From positions 65,206 through 129,205 of the forward strand of contig ML210173.1 in assembly GCA_004369085.1 (NCBI GenBank): a stretch of 64,000 nt of DNA. Reading direction: 5' to 3'. A model generated the notes under the pieces. The model searched no databases and was not told the DNA's origin. It saw nothing but the letters and a program-made list of their open reading frames with translations. The position numbers and the translations under genes were made by a program. Source of the DNA: Coprinopsis marcescibilis. Lineage: Eukaryota; Basidiomycota; Agaricomycetes; Agaricales; Psathyrellaceae. This document shows positions 34,194-45,929 of the stretch, one piece after another (position 1 is the stretch's first letter; every line of letters begins with the position of its first letter).

Positions 34194-36880
34194 ATGAAGG
34201 GCACAGGAAGCCGCAGCTCGCCTATAGCCATCGACCTCGACGACTCAGAAGAGGAGGTCAGGAACACACTTACCGCACCAAACACAAGATCACCACTTAC
34301 ATCGTACAACGGATCTCCTAATTTTATATCCCATCCCGGACTGGCGACGGAAACACAAGTACAACAGCCACAGTCCAACGAATATGGTTATAACGATTTC
34401 GCCCAACCAGACATCCATAACAAGAACGGTTTGCTGCTTTCCGACACATCAATGTCCCATTTAAATGTCGCTGAAATCGTTCCTAGATCCACCACGTCGA
34501 GGACACAAGAGAAGGCGCTCTGAGAGCATCGACGGAAGCCACAAGCCTGTCGTCCATAACAAGGGTGGTCGTGCGCTAGAGGATCGTCTTTCGAATCCCT
34601 CGGTTCCTTCCAAAAGCAAAAGGGCCAGGAAAAGGCAAAGTAGGGCTGAAAAGACCCGGCTTCAACAACATATCAATCTCCAGATGCTTCAACCATTACC
34701 TTCAATGCCCCCTGGTCTGCACCTGACGCACGATATGAGCCCATTTGATTATGTTCCGTTCAACCCCGAATTCAGTCTGAACCCTTCACTGCACTATCCT
34801 GCCTCAAATTATTTGCCACCCCCACCCCCACCCCACACGAACTGGGTGGAATCCATGGCAGCAGCAGCCCCGCAGGCGCATTCCGTCTATCCCCCATTTA
34901 CGGACACCCCACAAGTGTTTTACCCGGCATCGGCACCAGAACCAATGCTACCTCCTCCGAAACTGCCTCCCCCTCCCATGCAGGCAGTCTATGAAGAGCA
35001 TCACGTTCGCCCACCACCTACCTTCCCCAATGGGGATGCCCATACACTACCCCCCAAACCACCAGCCCAGCCCTCTTTGCCAATTGGAATGAAACCAGAT
35101 CAGGATCCCAGCAGCAAACATGGAATATTCAAGCTGGATGGAACGGACGGGAAGAATGCAGGATATATTCCTAATCCAGCACGAACACTCGTCATGGAAC
35201 AGCTTCCCAAGTCGCATCGCAATGCGGATTTCATAAATTCGTGGGGACGAAAGGCATGCGGTGTCCAGCCGGTCAAAATCATTATCGACTCATCAGCAGC
35301 GAAGGCGCTCGTTGAATTCTCGACGAGCGGGTTGGCACGCAAGGCATGGGATAGCCCACGATTGGGCGCTGCTTACATCGGCCTCAAATCTCATCAACTA
35401 AAAGGAAAACCTCGAGAGGACTTGATCAGGGTCTGGTGGTATCGCGTGGACGGAGTTGGGGCCGAATCTGGAGTTGGCGAGATTGAAGAAGGAGAGATTG
35501 TAGGTGATCCCCCGGAACCGGAGGACCCCAAGCAGCAGACGAAGAGACAGAAAAAGGCCCGACTGCATGAGCGGCGGCTTGCAAAGGCAAAACAGCAGGC
35601 CGAGCTCTGGCACGAGGCGGAATTCGCCCCCCAAGCTGAGCCCCATCGCTCTGCAGTTTCACCCCATATTCCTCAACAATCGATACAGTTTCCTAATCCG
35701 CCTTCCGCTTATCCGATGGAAATGGACACCACATGGTATTCGGCCATACTCCCACGTGCGACGCCGCATATCCAAACGTCAAACCTGGCTTCATATAAAC
35801 CGTCCGCAATCCACAGCCAAAATACTCCATCTCCAGACGATGAAATGGTCTCTGGGGAGGATGACATGGATCTTTCATCGCCAGTGCACCCGCAGGGCCC
35901 AAGCTCTTCAATGCCCACTACTTTGGCCAGGAACGGGGGGGAGGTTGTGCACCGTCCTCTCCTAGCTTCTAATGGCGATATTCGAAACATTTCCTCCCCT
36001 ACCCTGCCTGTGCCTGTGGCTCCACTCACAGAAAAGCGGGTGTCGCCTACAGAGTCAACCTCGAGCAACTTGGAAGAGATGAGGCGGTCACTCGCCGCTC
36101 GTCAGAAGGAACTTGAGACAGGTATTGCTTTTGCGAAGAAGCAACTTGCAAATAAAAGGCAGGATGTCACGACACCACTAGCACAAACATCTCAATCGTC
36201 AGGTAGCGAGAAGCCCCCACCCGCAACAGCAACTGACAAACGAGCTCTCGAACTTCGCGAGCTGGTGTTGCAGAGCCGGAGACACAAGATGGCCGCGACG
36301 GCCGCCAATGCATCAAACCAACCGACTGAACAAAAACTGACCAGTAATGCGTCAACGGCTACGACACAAAACTCGAGCGTCCCCATCCAGAACAAGGACA
36401 GTGCTGCTGCGAACAACGCCCTGTCATTAGAGGCCTTAGCTGTCAGCTTCATTTCCCAGACAATCGAGACTGCCAAAGTTAGAGCAAAATCTCCACCACG
36501 CCCGAAATCTCCGCCAGCCCCGATGATTACCAAGACCAGCAAGCAGGCTGCCCAGATGGCCGAGTTGGAAACCAAGCGACGACTCTTAGAACGAGAGATC
36601 GAGGAGACGAAGAAACAGATGGCTTTGAAGCTTAGCAAAGTTCAAGATCGAGTGCGGTAAGTCTGGAACCCGCACCAGAGCATCATCTGACAGTGACGAT
36701 CACCGGGTTGCCTTCCTTTGCGTATTCGATAGATCGACCGAAGGAACTGTATCAGCCGCCAGGGACAAGCAAGATGGGACACACGTCACCAGGCAGGAGT
36801 CAACAGTGACTCAGTGGCCGAATTTCCAAGTGGATACGTTTCTTATCGTCAGTGATGATGATGAAGACGAAGACGATTGA
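34194..36880 (+). CDS. Large nuclear-type protein with RRM-like domain, Pro-rich region and coiled coil
   Basis: Three exons (34194-34428, 34487-36656, 36733-36880) give 850 residues with all phases matching. The N-terminus PIAIDLDDSEEE and the C-terminus TFLIVSDDDEDEDD look like SUMO-interacting motifs (hydrophobic core followed by acids). Basic clusters (RRGHKRRRSES, SKRARKRQSR) suggest nuclear import. A Pro-rich central part (YLPPPPPPHTNW, MLPPPKLPPPPM) leads to an RRM-like domain (ARTLVMEQLPKSHRNADFI, KIIIDSSAAKALVEFSTSGL). A Lys/Arg helix and a C-terminal coiled coil (ELETKRRLLEREIEETKKQM) follow. I recognise no named family; RNA- or chromatin-linked function is an inference. A start at the ATG 34465 would skip the N-terminal exon and is rejected because the intron 34429-34486 has good ends. 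Confidence 0.7.
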
Positions 36881-38277
36881 CCCAGAACGACGGCCCTGTT
36901 CGTACCCGGGTGGTATTAGGTACGTTCCTTCACTCGGTAGGTTAAAACGAAGGGCATGGCAGCGGGTTTCGTGGGGGAGCGACGGTGACAGGCGATGACG
37001 GGATGACGGGAGTAGATTTGTTTTCTTCAAGTGTCTCGTGCGTCATGATTCTGAAAGCCATCCAGGTTCGCAACGTTGTGCACCTATTGGTTTCAGATTG
37101 TGGGTAAGTGATCTTGGTTCAGGTGATTTCGTTGGTAAGAAAACGTACTGATGATTTGCAATTTTGTATTCTTCAGTCGAGTCAGAGTTTTTAGGCCCGA
37201 CCGTCTTGCACGACAGAACAGTACCGGCTGTTCAGTCAGCATGGTGGAACCCAGTCGGCCGGTGACTTGGAGGGGCTGGTTGAAGAGCTGACCCTCCATG
37301 ACTCGTCGAGTTCGTCTGTGGTTATTATAGATTTACTGCTTCACACACCTTTACACGAAAATGCAATGCTATACATACACCTTTCAATGTTATTTGATGG
37401 TAAACTGCAAATTGGCTGTACATGTACAGTGATCTGTTTTTTACCAGCTACAAATGAAAATCCAATATTTTGGCCAACGGAAAAGAAGTGCTGACTTGCA
37501 CCGGCTGTAGTTAATAAGGACATTCCTGTTATTGCCGCTCTTGTCGCGATTTCCCCATCGATGGCCATGACCTTGTAAGCTGTCGGCAAATCGATGGACA
37601 AAGGTCATGGACGGTCGGCAGTGGGTGTGTCGGGGTGATATTCACAAAACATTGTGATGGATGCTGTGAATTATGAGAATCGTCTGGAGATATTTCAGGG
37701 TTCGAGGAGGAAACTCGAGACAAGCTGAATGTTTCGTGGAGGGTTTTCGCTTAATTACCTTGAGACCCTTCCGAAGCTAACACATCTGTACCAGACTTCC
37801 CCTTTCAGCCCAGCAGTGATGATGAGATTTTTCCAAATAAATTGCTTTGTTGTAACCTCCGACTGTTTTTTATTCAAAGCTGTAGATGTGCGGTACTGGG
37901 ACCAGATTCTGAGCAACCGATTCCCAATTTACAGCTATTCCAGAGTCAAGCGACGTTTTTTCGAGCGGACTGACTCTGAGGCTGTTGAGGAGATGACTAA
38001 GCCGGGGCCGCGTGACAGCTTTCCGCTTACAAAACGACAAGCAAACGGGCGGCAGTGCTCTTCCCCTTCACCACCACCACTCTTGTCGTCCTCGACTAAC
38101 AAGCTTTCAAACCTGTAAGTCATCCTACAGCTTCTGAAACTGTTACAGTACTCATGATTCCGCCCATTTATACCGTACCGATCATGAATCGCATCCTTGC
38201 TACCCGCAAATCGCACAATCGCACAATCTGCTCGATCCGGTTGATATACAGCGCTCCTCACCCCTGCACGACTCGCG
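36881..38277. other. Intergenic with an inverted repeat upstream of UBC4/5
   Basis: No coding region recognised. CCATGACCTT at 37565-37574 pairs with AAGGTCATGG at 37601-37610 (perfect 10-base arms, 26-base spacer), possibly a protein-binding palindrome or hairpin. Confidence 0.45.
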
Positions 38278-38967
<690 letters not shown>

Positions 38968-40424
38968 TAGAGCTCAGCACTATTGAACTCGAGGGCCAAC
39001 TCCCGTATACTGCTGTCCATATTTGATGTAGATTAACCTGGGAGAAACTGTACATATATCATGCCTCTTTTCCGGACGACTCTTACTTTGTAATTTCAAC
39101 TGCCAGCACATCGAATAACCAATCATTGACAATATCATTTAATCCGCAGTTTAGTTCTCGTACGTTGGTTCGCGCCGTCTGAGTAGCATCAGAGTCACAG
39201 AGACTTGTTTGGTTGACCGGCTCAATTGAGGTGATGTGCATGCCATCCAAGGGGATTTCCTCATGCAGACAATCCGAAGGGAAACGTCGCTGGAGTTTTA
39301 ATACGCAGCACTGGATTGAAAACATGCCGTTATTGAAAGCAACTCAGGTTTGCACTTGAGCAAGTAGGGAGCAAGATGCATATGTGATTAGGATGCTGCA
39401 ACAAATATGGAGACTTGGGATTGCTGTAATATGGTAGATAAAGTCGAAAAGGCGGAGCTGGCACTTGCAGGAACCTCGCGATAGTGATCAAATTCCGTAG
39501 TTGTCTCAGGTGAGCCCATTTTACCATTAGCTTTGGTTAAAAATTTCTTCAGCAACGCATAAATATATCTGGCCCGGTTTGTCGGGTCTGTAGGGGATTT
39601 TTTATGAGTCTGAAGTGACATATGTCGGCTTGAAAATCTGCGGAGGGTGCACTTGTCACGGAACCGGAGCACTGGAACGGACATCGGGGATGACGGTGAG
39701 GTTTTGATGCCCCCCTGACCGGATGGAGTGGCTGTGAACGGTGTTTTGCAATCACCTCCGTGGCAAACAGACAGCTCTTGGTTGACTTGGGCAGTGCCTT
39801 CCGCTTTGACGAAAGGCTTGATTCTGGCAACAACTATTCGTACGTTTCCACTCCCAACTCGACCAAGCGTAAATCATGATCCTTCATCACCCCTACCACA
39901 CAGAGGTCTGCGCACCCGCCGCCTGTGCGTCTCATCCTCGTTATGGTCTTGATATCTCCTGGGCGCCTTCTCTGCTTCGTCGTTCAAGCGCGACTGCGCA
40001 GTTCCGCATGACTCGGGTTGACGCCTCAAATCCGGTTCTCTCAACTGACCCATACCAGGACATGACTCGAGAAGGAGCTATCACCGCGATTTGCCCTCCA
40101 AGATACTGCGCTACTTGGGTTACTATCGGGTAGTTTACTAGCCTGGCCAACTTCTTACAGCCACACCTAGCGACGGGTTCCAGAGACCCACTCGATATAT
40201 GCCGGGTTCGCATCAAACCAAAATTGGCTGCGATGCGTAGGGGTGATCGACAAACCAAAGGACGTTTTAGCTGTTTTCAGTTGTGCCGTATGGCCAGGTA
40301 TGAACTCACAGCCCGATCTGTATGCGATTGATCTTGCAATAGAGTCGCGAACTCTGAAAGTCCCCGCCGAGACACCCAATTCATAACCTATACACATTAC
40401 CTTCGAGAATCCAATACTCTCTCA
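38968..40424. other. Intergenic, no confident gene
   Basis: The minus strand between about 39083 and 39833 shows protein-like ORFs (for example LLKKFLTKANGKMGSPET), and the plus strand has 39876-40133. No start, splice order or family could be established. Confidence 0.4.
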
Positions 40425-40433
40425 TATATAAAG
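40425..40433 (+). promoter_or_regulatory. TATA box of the DUF6593 gene
   Basis: TATATAAAG about 101-109 bases before the ATG at 40534. Confidence 0.55.
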
Positions 40434-40533
40434 GGACTCATCTTCGTCGGTAGATTTCCCCAGTTCATTTTACCATCCAGTCTCTCAACAACATTCCGTA
40501 TCTTGCATCCTGTCCTCCTACTCCTTGGCAGCA

Positions 40534-41209
40534 ATGTTCTACAATCATCCTTTCGGCTCCTGGACTGAAGGCCAGCAATCCTCAACATCGTCCGTATACG
40601 GCGCGCTTCCATATCCAACCGACGCGAATATGACAGCGTTCTACTTTACAAACTTCACTCCCAACATCTTCAACGCAACGGTCGTCGGTCCAAAAGCGCA
40701 GGTGTTCTACAGAATTGTCACCGACAACCAAATGCCGGGATACACCATCGTAAAAAACGCCGAAGGAGGGAATGTTTCCCTCATTGAATGGCAAAACCAC
40801 CCGTTCATTGAGATTCGTGGCATGGTTGCGAAGCAGAATGTTACTAGTTGGCTTCGTTTGTCGCCCAATCAAGAGTAAGTCCTCTGCCGATTCGTTTCTG
40901 GGCGTTAAACTGACTTAGCCGTCTATAGTTCCCGGTTGATGGATCTCGGAGGAGTACGATATGCTTGGGTACCACGGAACTCCTCAATCAATGTAATTAT
41001 TCATTCCCATTTTTTTTCACGGAATACGGAACTAATATGTTTTCTAGCTGTATGCGACATCCTCTGGCACTCCGGCATTTTGTGGACGCGTAACTCGTTC
41101 CAATGGCGGCGTTGTGCTCGAGTTGACTGCGGAAGCACTGCAACGGGGTTTGCTCGATGTAGTCGTAACCGCTTGTCTACTCCTTCAATGCGGGAGAAAC
41201 ATCGACTAG
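40534..41209 (+). CDS. DUF6593 domain protein
   Basis: Three exons (40534-40874, 40929-40992, a last exon from about 41048 to 41209) encode 188 residues with matching phases. The first ATG is used; the frame upstream opens only from a TTG. Family features in order: MTAFYFTNFTPNIFNATVVG, QVFYRIVTDNQMPGYTIV, VSLIEWQNHPFIEIRGMVAK with TSWLRLSP, GGVRYAWVPRN, LYATSSGTPAFCGRVTR and the end LLDVVVTACLLLQCGRNID. DUF6593 is an expanded agaricomycete family of small beta-rich proteins without known function. A clear TATA box suggests regulated, possibly high, expression. No signal peptide or membrane helix is apparent. Confidence 0.85.
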
Positions 41210-42368
41210 TTGAAGGACTTTCACAGTTCTAAACATTGGATCAATAAATTATTCGGCGTGTAGACTTAATAATGCTCTTGTTCGCATCCAAAGTGACCGA
41301 CCCTTCAACAATCTAGACAGCCAATTCTCGTAGATGTACAATATTTATTAAATACCGACCTTTGTAGCATATTGTTTAGACATTACCATATCACTGCTTC
41401 GTATCTAGTTGAAACCCCGTGCTCTGGTTTCCGATAAGTTCCTCAATGTGACTTTTGGATGATGATGTATCTGTATTGCCAAGTACCTCACCAAAATAGC
41501 CAAGTCCGAAGGGCGGATCTCAAACTTAGCGCCGCCACGATCCTGTTTCAGTGGTTTGTCCATTCGTGATCTTTGACATCCCGCGTTTCTTTCTCAGTTC
41601 TTACAACATGGCAACGATATCCTAGAGTCATTGCAATCCGCAGGCTTTTAACCGACGGCTATCTCTCCGCAGCAAACATAGAGCCAGCGGCCTTGAAGGT
41701 GATTGAGCGGTCCGCTCCGCGATTTGTTCGAGTGCTGCGGCGGTTCTAGTAGTAGTAGTAAGATCGCCTTTCGCACCAACGCGGTCATACAACTGCTCCT
41801 TGCCCTGACCTGTGAGTACTGCGGGGTATATTGATCATCGGTAGAAACGTGTTTCTGGTATTACCTTTGCTTGCTTGCTAAGCCCATGTTCTCTATCGAT
41901 ATTCGTGAGTAGTATAGCTCAACTGATGATTGCCCCTGGCACTTGGAGCCGCTCTAACTTTTCACTCACTCGGTTGCGCGTAGAGCATCTCAACTTGTAG
42001 TGCATTATGTCAATCAGCTGGCCGACGTGAAGAACTCAATGTCCAATGATTGACATGGAAGACCGTAACCGTTGTGGTACGTATTCCAAGAATAAACATA
42101 CGTTTCCGTAACAATTAATTGAGCTGAGCAGCCTCGTAAGTGATTCGCGCGCCTATGAAAGCTGGAATATTGCTGAACAACGATTAAGGACCCATGACTC
42201 CATCGCAGTTCGGTTTATCAGAAAAGCCCATATGGTTAGCGCTGGAGCTTCTGTGTACATTTACGCGAGCGCAAATGGTACGAGCATTGTATCTGATCCT
42301 GCCAGCAGGAAGAGTCTTTCCTCCGACCGCCCATATTCCCAACGTCGCTCAGCGCGCTCTCACCTGAG
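41210..42368. other. Intergenic, no gene recognised
   Basis: 3' flank of the DUF6593 gene and upstream region of the GH16 gene. A short TAG trinucleotide run lies near 41748-41760. Nothing coding seen. Confidence 0.5.
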
Positions 42369-44141
42369 ATGAACTTGGTCAACCGCAGCAAGGTCCCTTT
42401 CTTGCATCTCATAGCTCTCTATCTCGTAGTTACAACCTCAGTGGTACGCACTGCATCAACTCCCGACAGCGCGAAGCACAACTACGGAATAACCGAGACC
42501 CACATTGGAGACGGATTTTTGCAGGCCTTTTCGTTTGAAGCTATCCGAGATCCCACTCATGGACGCGTGTAAGTGATGGTATCCTAACGGTGCGAGAAGG
42601 TGTTTAGCACCGCCAGCGTGTCGTTCAAACTGATGTGTTCTGACTTACCCCAGGAATTACGTCAACGAATACACTGCTCACCAAGAGGGCCTACTCAACA
42701 CAACTGCGGACTCCTTAATCCTCAGGGCCGATTCTTGGACAGAGTTGCGCTCAGACGGACCTGGACGCAATTCCTTCAGATTGAAATCAAATAGGAAATA
42801 CCAGACTTCTGTTATGGTGTACGTGTCCAGCGAATACTGGGAGCCCATATCTCAGCTTGACTCGGGACTGACGCGGTGGATTAAGATTCGACATTCGACA
42901 TATGCCCCAAGGGTGTGGGTATGTGCTTCCGTTTTCAGAGGCGCATGACTACACTAACTAATAACCTTTGCGTTGCGGAACAGCACTTGGCCCGCAGTCT
43001 GGACTGTGGGTGACGACTGGCCGAACCAGGTTCGTGTTTAGCCTTTTGCGATCTCCGATGCGAAGTGCTCTAAAACTTGTTTTACTTGGCTTCGGTACTC
43101 GGTTAGGGAGAACTGGACATTCTGGAAGGAGTAAACGATCAAAGTCCCAACCAAGTAACAATCCATACAAACCAAGGTATGAGTGTCTCAATGTTGCTCG
43201 TCAAATGAAGCTCTGCCTCATAGAGAAATGGTGGTTTCCAGGTTGTGTGATGCCGCCGAATCGTAATCAAACTGGGTAAGCGGTTCTGCGGGTAAATTGT
43301 ACTGTGAAAGCTGACAAGGTACTGGTGCACAGGACGTCGAGCGGCGACAACTGCGATGTCTACGCTACCAACAACGCAGGTTGCGGTGTAAAGCTGAACG
43401 ACAACCGGAGTTACGGGCCTACGTTCAATGAAAATGGTGGTGGATGGTAAGTATCTCGCTCCACGGGTCGGTAACAGCTCTGACGGAGGTATACATTAAT
43501 AGGATAGCAGTTGAGAGGACGCAGGAGTATGCCAAAGCTTGGTTCTGGCCAAGGGACGGCAATCCACCACATGAGATTCGTAGAGGTGCTCAGCATGTGA
43601 ATCCTGACAGCTGGGTAGGTCTTCTGCGATGCTAGTCGTGAAGGAAAATGTCTTTGACAGATCATGGCTGAAATGCTTCTTGCAGGGAACACCGGGCGCA
43701 CACTTTCCTAGTACTAGCGGCTGTGACTTAGGATCAAAGTTCGGACCACAAAGCATTGTCATCAATCGTGAGTTGGTTGTTAGCTTCTCAAAGTGTCAAT
43801 ATGTCGCTAACTGTATATTGACAATCGCGATCCCCCACCAATCAACGTACATACGGAACCCAGTTACGTTCTGTGAGTCTTTTAAGTGTTTCGTCAAACA
43901 CGGTTGGTTCATTCCATTCTAAACTCTCCCCGGCTTGTGTTTCAGGTGGAGACTGGGCAGGCTCGGTCTACAGCTCCTCTGGATGTCCGTCAACGTGTGA
44001 AAGTAAGTCGCTAATGTTGTGACAGAAATGTTTGAAATCAATAGATTGACTCCATGTATCCTTTCAGATTTCGTCAACAGCCACCCCGAGGCATTTGTCA
44101 GTGCTTACTTTGATATTGGATCGCTAAGGATATACGAGTAG
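42369..44141 (+). CDS. Secreted glycoside hydrolase family 16 (endo-beta-1,3(4)-glucanase)
   Basis: About nine or ten exons from the ATG at 42369 to the TAG at 44139-44141. Residues 1 to about 29 (FLHLIALYLVVTTSVVRTA) are a signal peptide. SVMVFDIRHMPQGCGTWPAV, then VGDDWPNQ and GELDILEGVNDQSPNQ give the GH16 catalytic strand ExDxxE, with both glutamates and the middle aspartate kept. Further conserved parts are VTIHTNQG, CDVYATNNAGCGVKLNDNRS, IAVERTQEYAKAWFWPRDG, then GDWAGSVYSSSGCPSTCE and FVNSHPEAFVSAYFDIGSLR at the end. Fungal members hydrolyse beta-1,3 or mixed beta-1,3/1,6-glucans in their own wall or in food. Exon joins near 42828 (GT|A before FDIRHM) and 43035 were fixed by phase. Confidence 0.88.
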
Positions 44142-44330
44142 ACTGCCGTCGTTCCGACACGGCGCTATATACCCTCCGGACGTAGTTCTGTTTCTGACAT
44201 ACCTCATATACCCCAGGCCCTCTGAATCTGATCGGAAAGTCGGGTGCTAATTGAATCTAAGGGCTTTCACATTGATTGCTTGCATGCTTCCGTTCTTCCA
44301 CTACTACCTGTATCTTTCTATCCAGCAGCT

Positions 44331-44716
44331 TTAATGTTCTCCTGTGTCAGCTGCTCCCCTAAGACGCTCTTTCTTGAGCTTTGGTACCGATACTGCGGCG
44401 GAGACATCTGCCGAGGTCATAGACTTGTCCGTTCCCCCAAGCCCATGCCCTTCTGACTCTAAATTGACGCGTCGGTGACTAATAAATTCAAGCCGGCGCC
44501 CACACGTACCATAGACGGAAGATTGCCCTTCTTTAGATTTCACATCGCGCCCGATGAAATACATGCCGCCGAGTGCAGCAGAGACCACGGCGACCGCAGC
44601 TACTGCCTAGAAGAGTCAGGGTGAGGCCGGTGTGAGGGGTCCGTTTTAGGCGTGGTGAATATGCTGACCATTGGAGTCCCTCGTCTGCCAACGTTTCGGT
44701 TTATTGGGGTAGACAT
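44331..44716 (-). CDS. Small single-span membrane protein B
   Basis: Three exons (44716-44669, 44606-44510, 44458-44331) encode about 90 residues. Exon 1 gives a short basic leader MSTPINRNVGRRGTPM and stops right after the ATG codon of Met16 (phase 0). Exon 2 opens directly into one hydrophobic helix AVAAVAVVSAALGGMYFIG, followed by a polar tail with charged RDVKSKEG. The last exon is Gly/Ser/Lys-rich (SEGHGLGGTDKSMTSADVSA) and ends LRGAADTGEH. The second intron has a strong GTACGT donor. The shape (basic leader, one helix, soluble tail) suits a small mitochondrial inner-membrane protein, but I recognise no family. It lies in tandem with a gene of the same plan to its right. Confidence 0.6.
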
Positions 44717-45048
44717 AGCAATGTGTAAAGGTTTGAATTGGGATTCTTGAATGTGAGATTATGGGAATCGCCCGAGTGCGCGCCGATGAGTTTTAACACT
44801 GTTATTCTGAGGTGACGTCATAGCGGGGCACTGACGACGACACCAACACCCATCCATTGAGGATTTGATATTAGAGCTTCGAATTCACAATGGGGGATTA
44901 CACATAAGAACAGCAGTAGACCAACGTCAAGTCGTTCGAGATGCAGGAGAGATACAACTTGATAATCTAAATCGAGAGTCGAAGCTAGCCAGGCATGGCA
45001 AAGGCCCTTTATACCCATTTCGATGCAGAGGGCTGTGAACCGCGTACA

Positions 45049-45431
45049 TCAGCGTTCTTCGCCCATCGCATCGCGACCGGGTGACCTGAAGGCTTGGTAG
45101 TGGTGGGAACCGCGTGTATGCTCTCTGTTATGAACTCTGGTGCGGGGAGTGGTTCTGAAAGTTAGGGTGTCAGACTTGGAAATAGAGGAGTGAAGTGCCG
45201 GCGGGGGCGAACCATGATAGGGTGGATGTAATTCAGCTTCCTCCTGCTTTCGAATCCTGTGGTTCCCAACGTCGAGAAGAAATAGAGTTCCGAATGTGAC
45301 ACCTGCTACTATAGAGAGCTAGCGCCGGTAGTTAGTTACTTAAAGCAGGGTGGCTTAGATTCGAAGGGCTAAGCGCTCACCATTTGAAGGTTCTCGCGGT
45401 TTCGCGAAAGGGATCGCAGTCCGCTGCTCAT
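45049..45431 (-). CDS. Small single-span membrane protein A
   Basis: Two exons (45431-45381, 45318-45049) encode 106 residues. Exon 1 reads MSSGLRSLSRNRENLQM and ends after Met17 at a GTGAGC donor (phase 0). Exon 2 starts with a hydrophobic helix LSIVAGVTFGTLFLLDVG and continues with a basic, His/Ser/Pro-rich tail (NHRIRKQEEAELHPPYHG, then RTTPRTRVHNREHTRG) ending at TGA. I recognise no family; the layout suggests a small mitochondrial or ER membrane protein. The basic leader, phase-0 intron after an in-frame Met and helix directly after the intron repeat those of the neighbouring gene at 44331-44716, on the same strand. Confidence 0.55.
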
Positions 45432-45929
45432 GATCTCTGAAATGTGTGTGGTGGTGGAAGTCAAAGTCTCTCGGGTCACTGTGGGTGTTGCAGAACGAGA
45501 TCGTTATTGAGTTATTGGGTCTTGGTAGATGTTTTAGGTGATCCTACTTGGACGTCATGGAGTCACGGCTGACTCAAATTGTGGGCAATGATCACAGACG
45601 CTACCTTTCTATGCATGTCTCCGATCTCAAATATATTATAAGGGGGAAATGTATGAATCGCTGGACCTTGACGCGATACTCGGGGCTGTTTAGCTGGGAG
45701 TCGCTGCTGTCCGAAAATGGAAGACGGCCCCTGAGTGACGCGATCTATACAGGTCATGTGACGGTTGAAATGATCTGCGCGCCAACACGAGGCGAGCAGT
45801 TGGTTTTGGCAATCTCTCGTCGTACTGGCCATCCTTGAGCTCCATACATCCATCTAGAGGGCCGATAGAAGGTAATACATGATAAAACAGCTACGATCTA
45901 TGCGCTAATATCTTTTGTATCAATCTAGG
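45432..45929. promoter_or_regulatory. Upstream region of the paxillin-like gene
   Basis: About 500 bases between divergent starts. CAATCTAG sits directly before the ATG at 45930 and could be the acceptor of a 5' UTR intron. No coding region recognised. Confidence 0.4.

Noticed and set aside
34465..36660. Separate gene starting at the ATG 34465 and ending at 36660
   Set aside because: An intron 34429-34486 joins the upstream exon in phase, and GTAAGT at 36657 leads to a further exon, so the ORF is only the middle exon of a longer gene.
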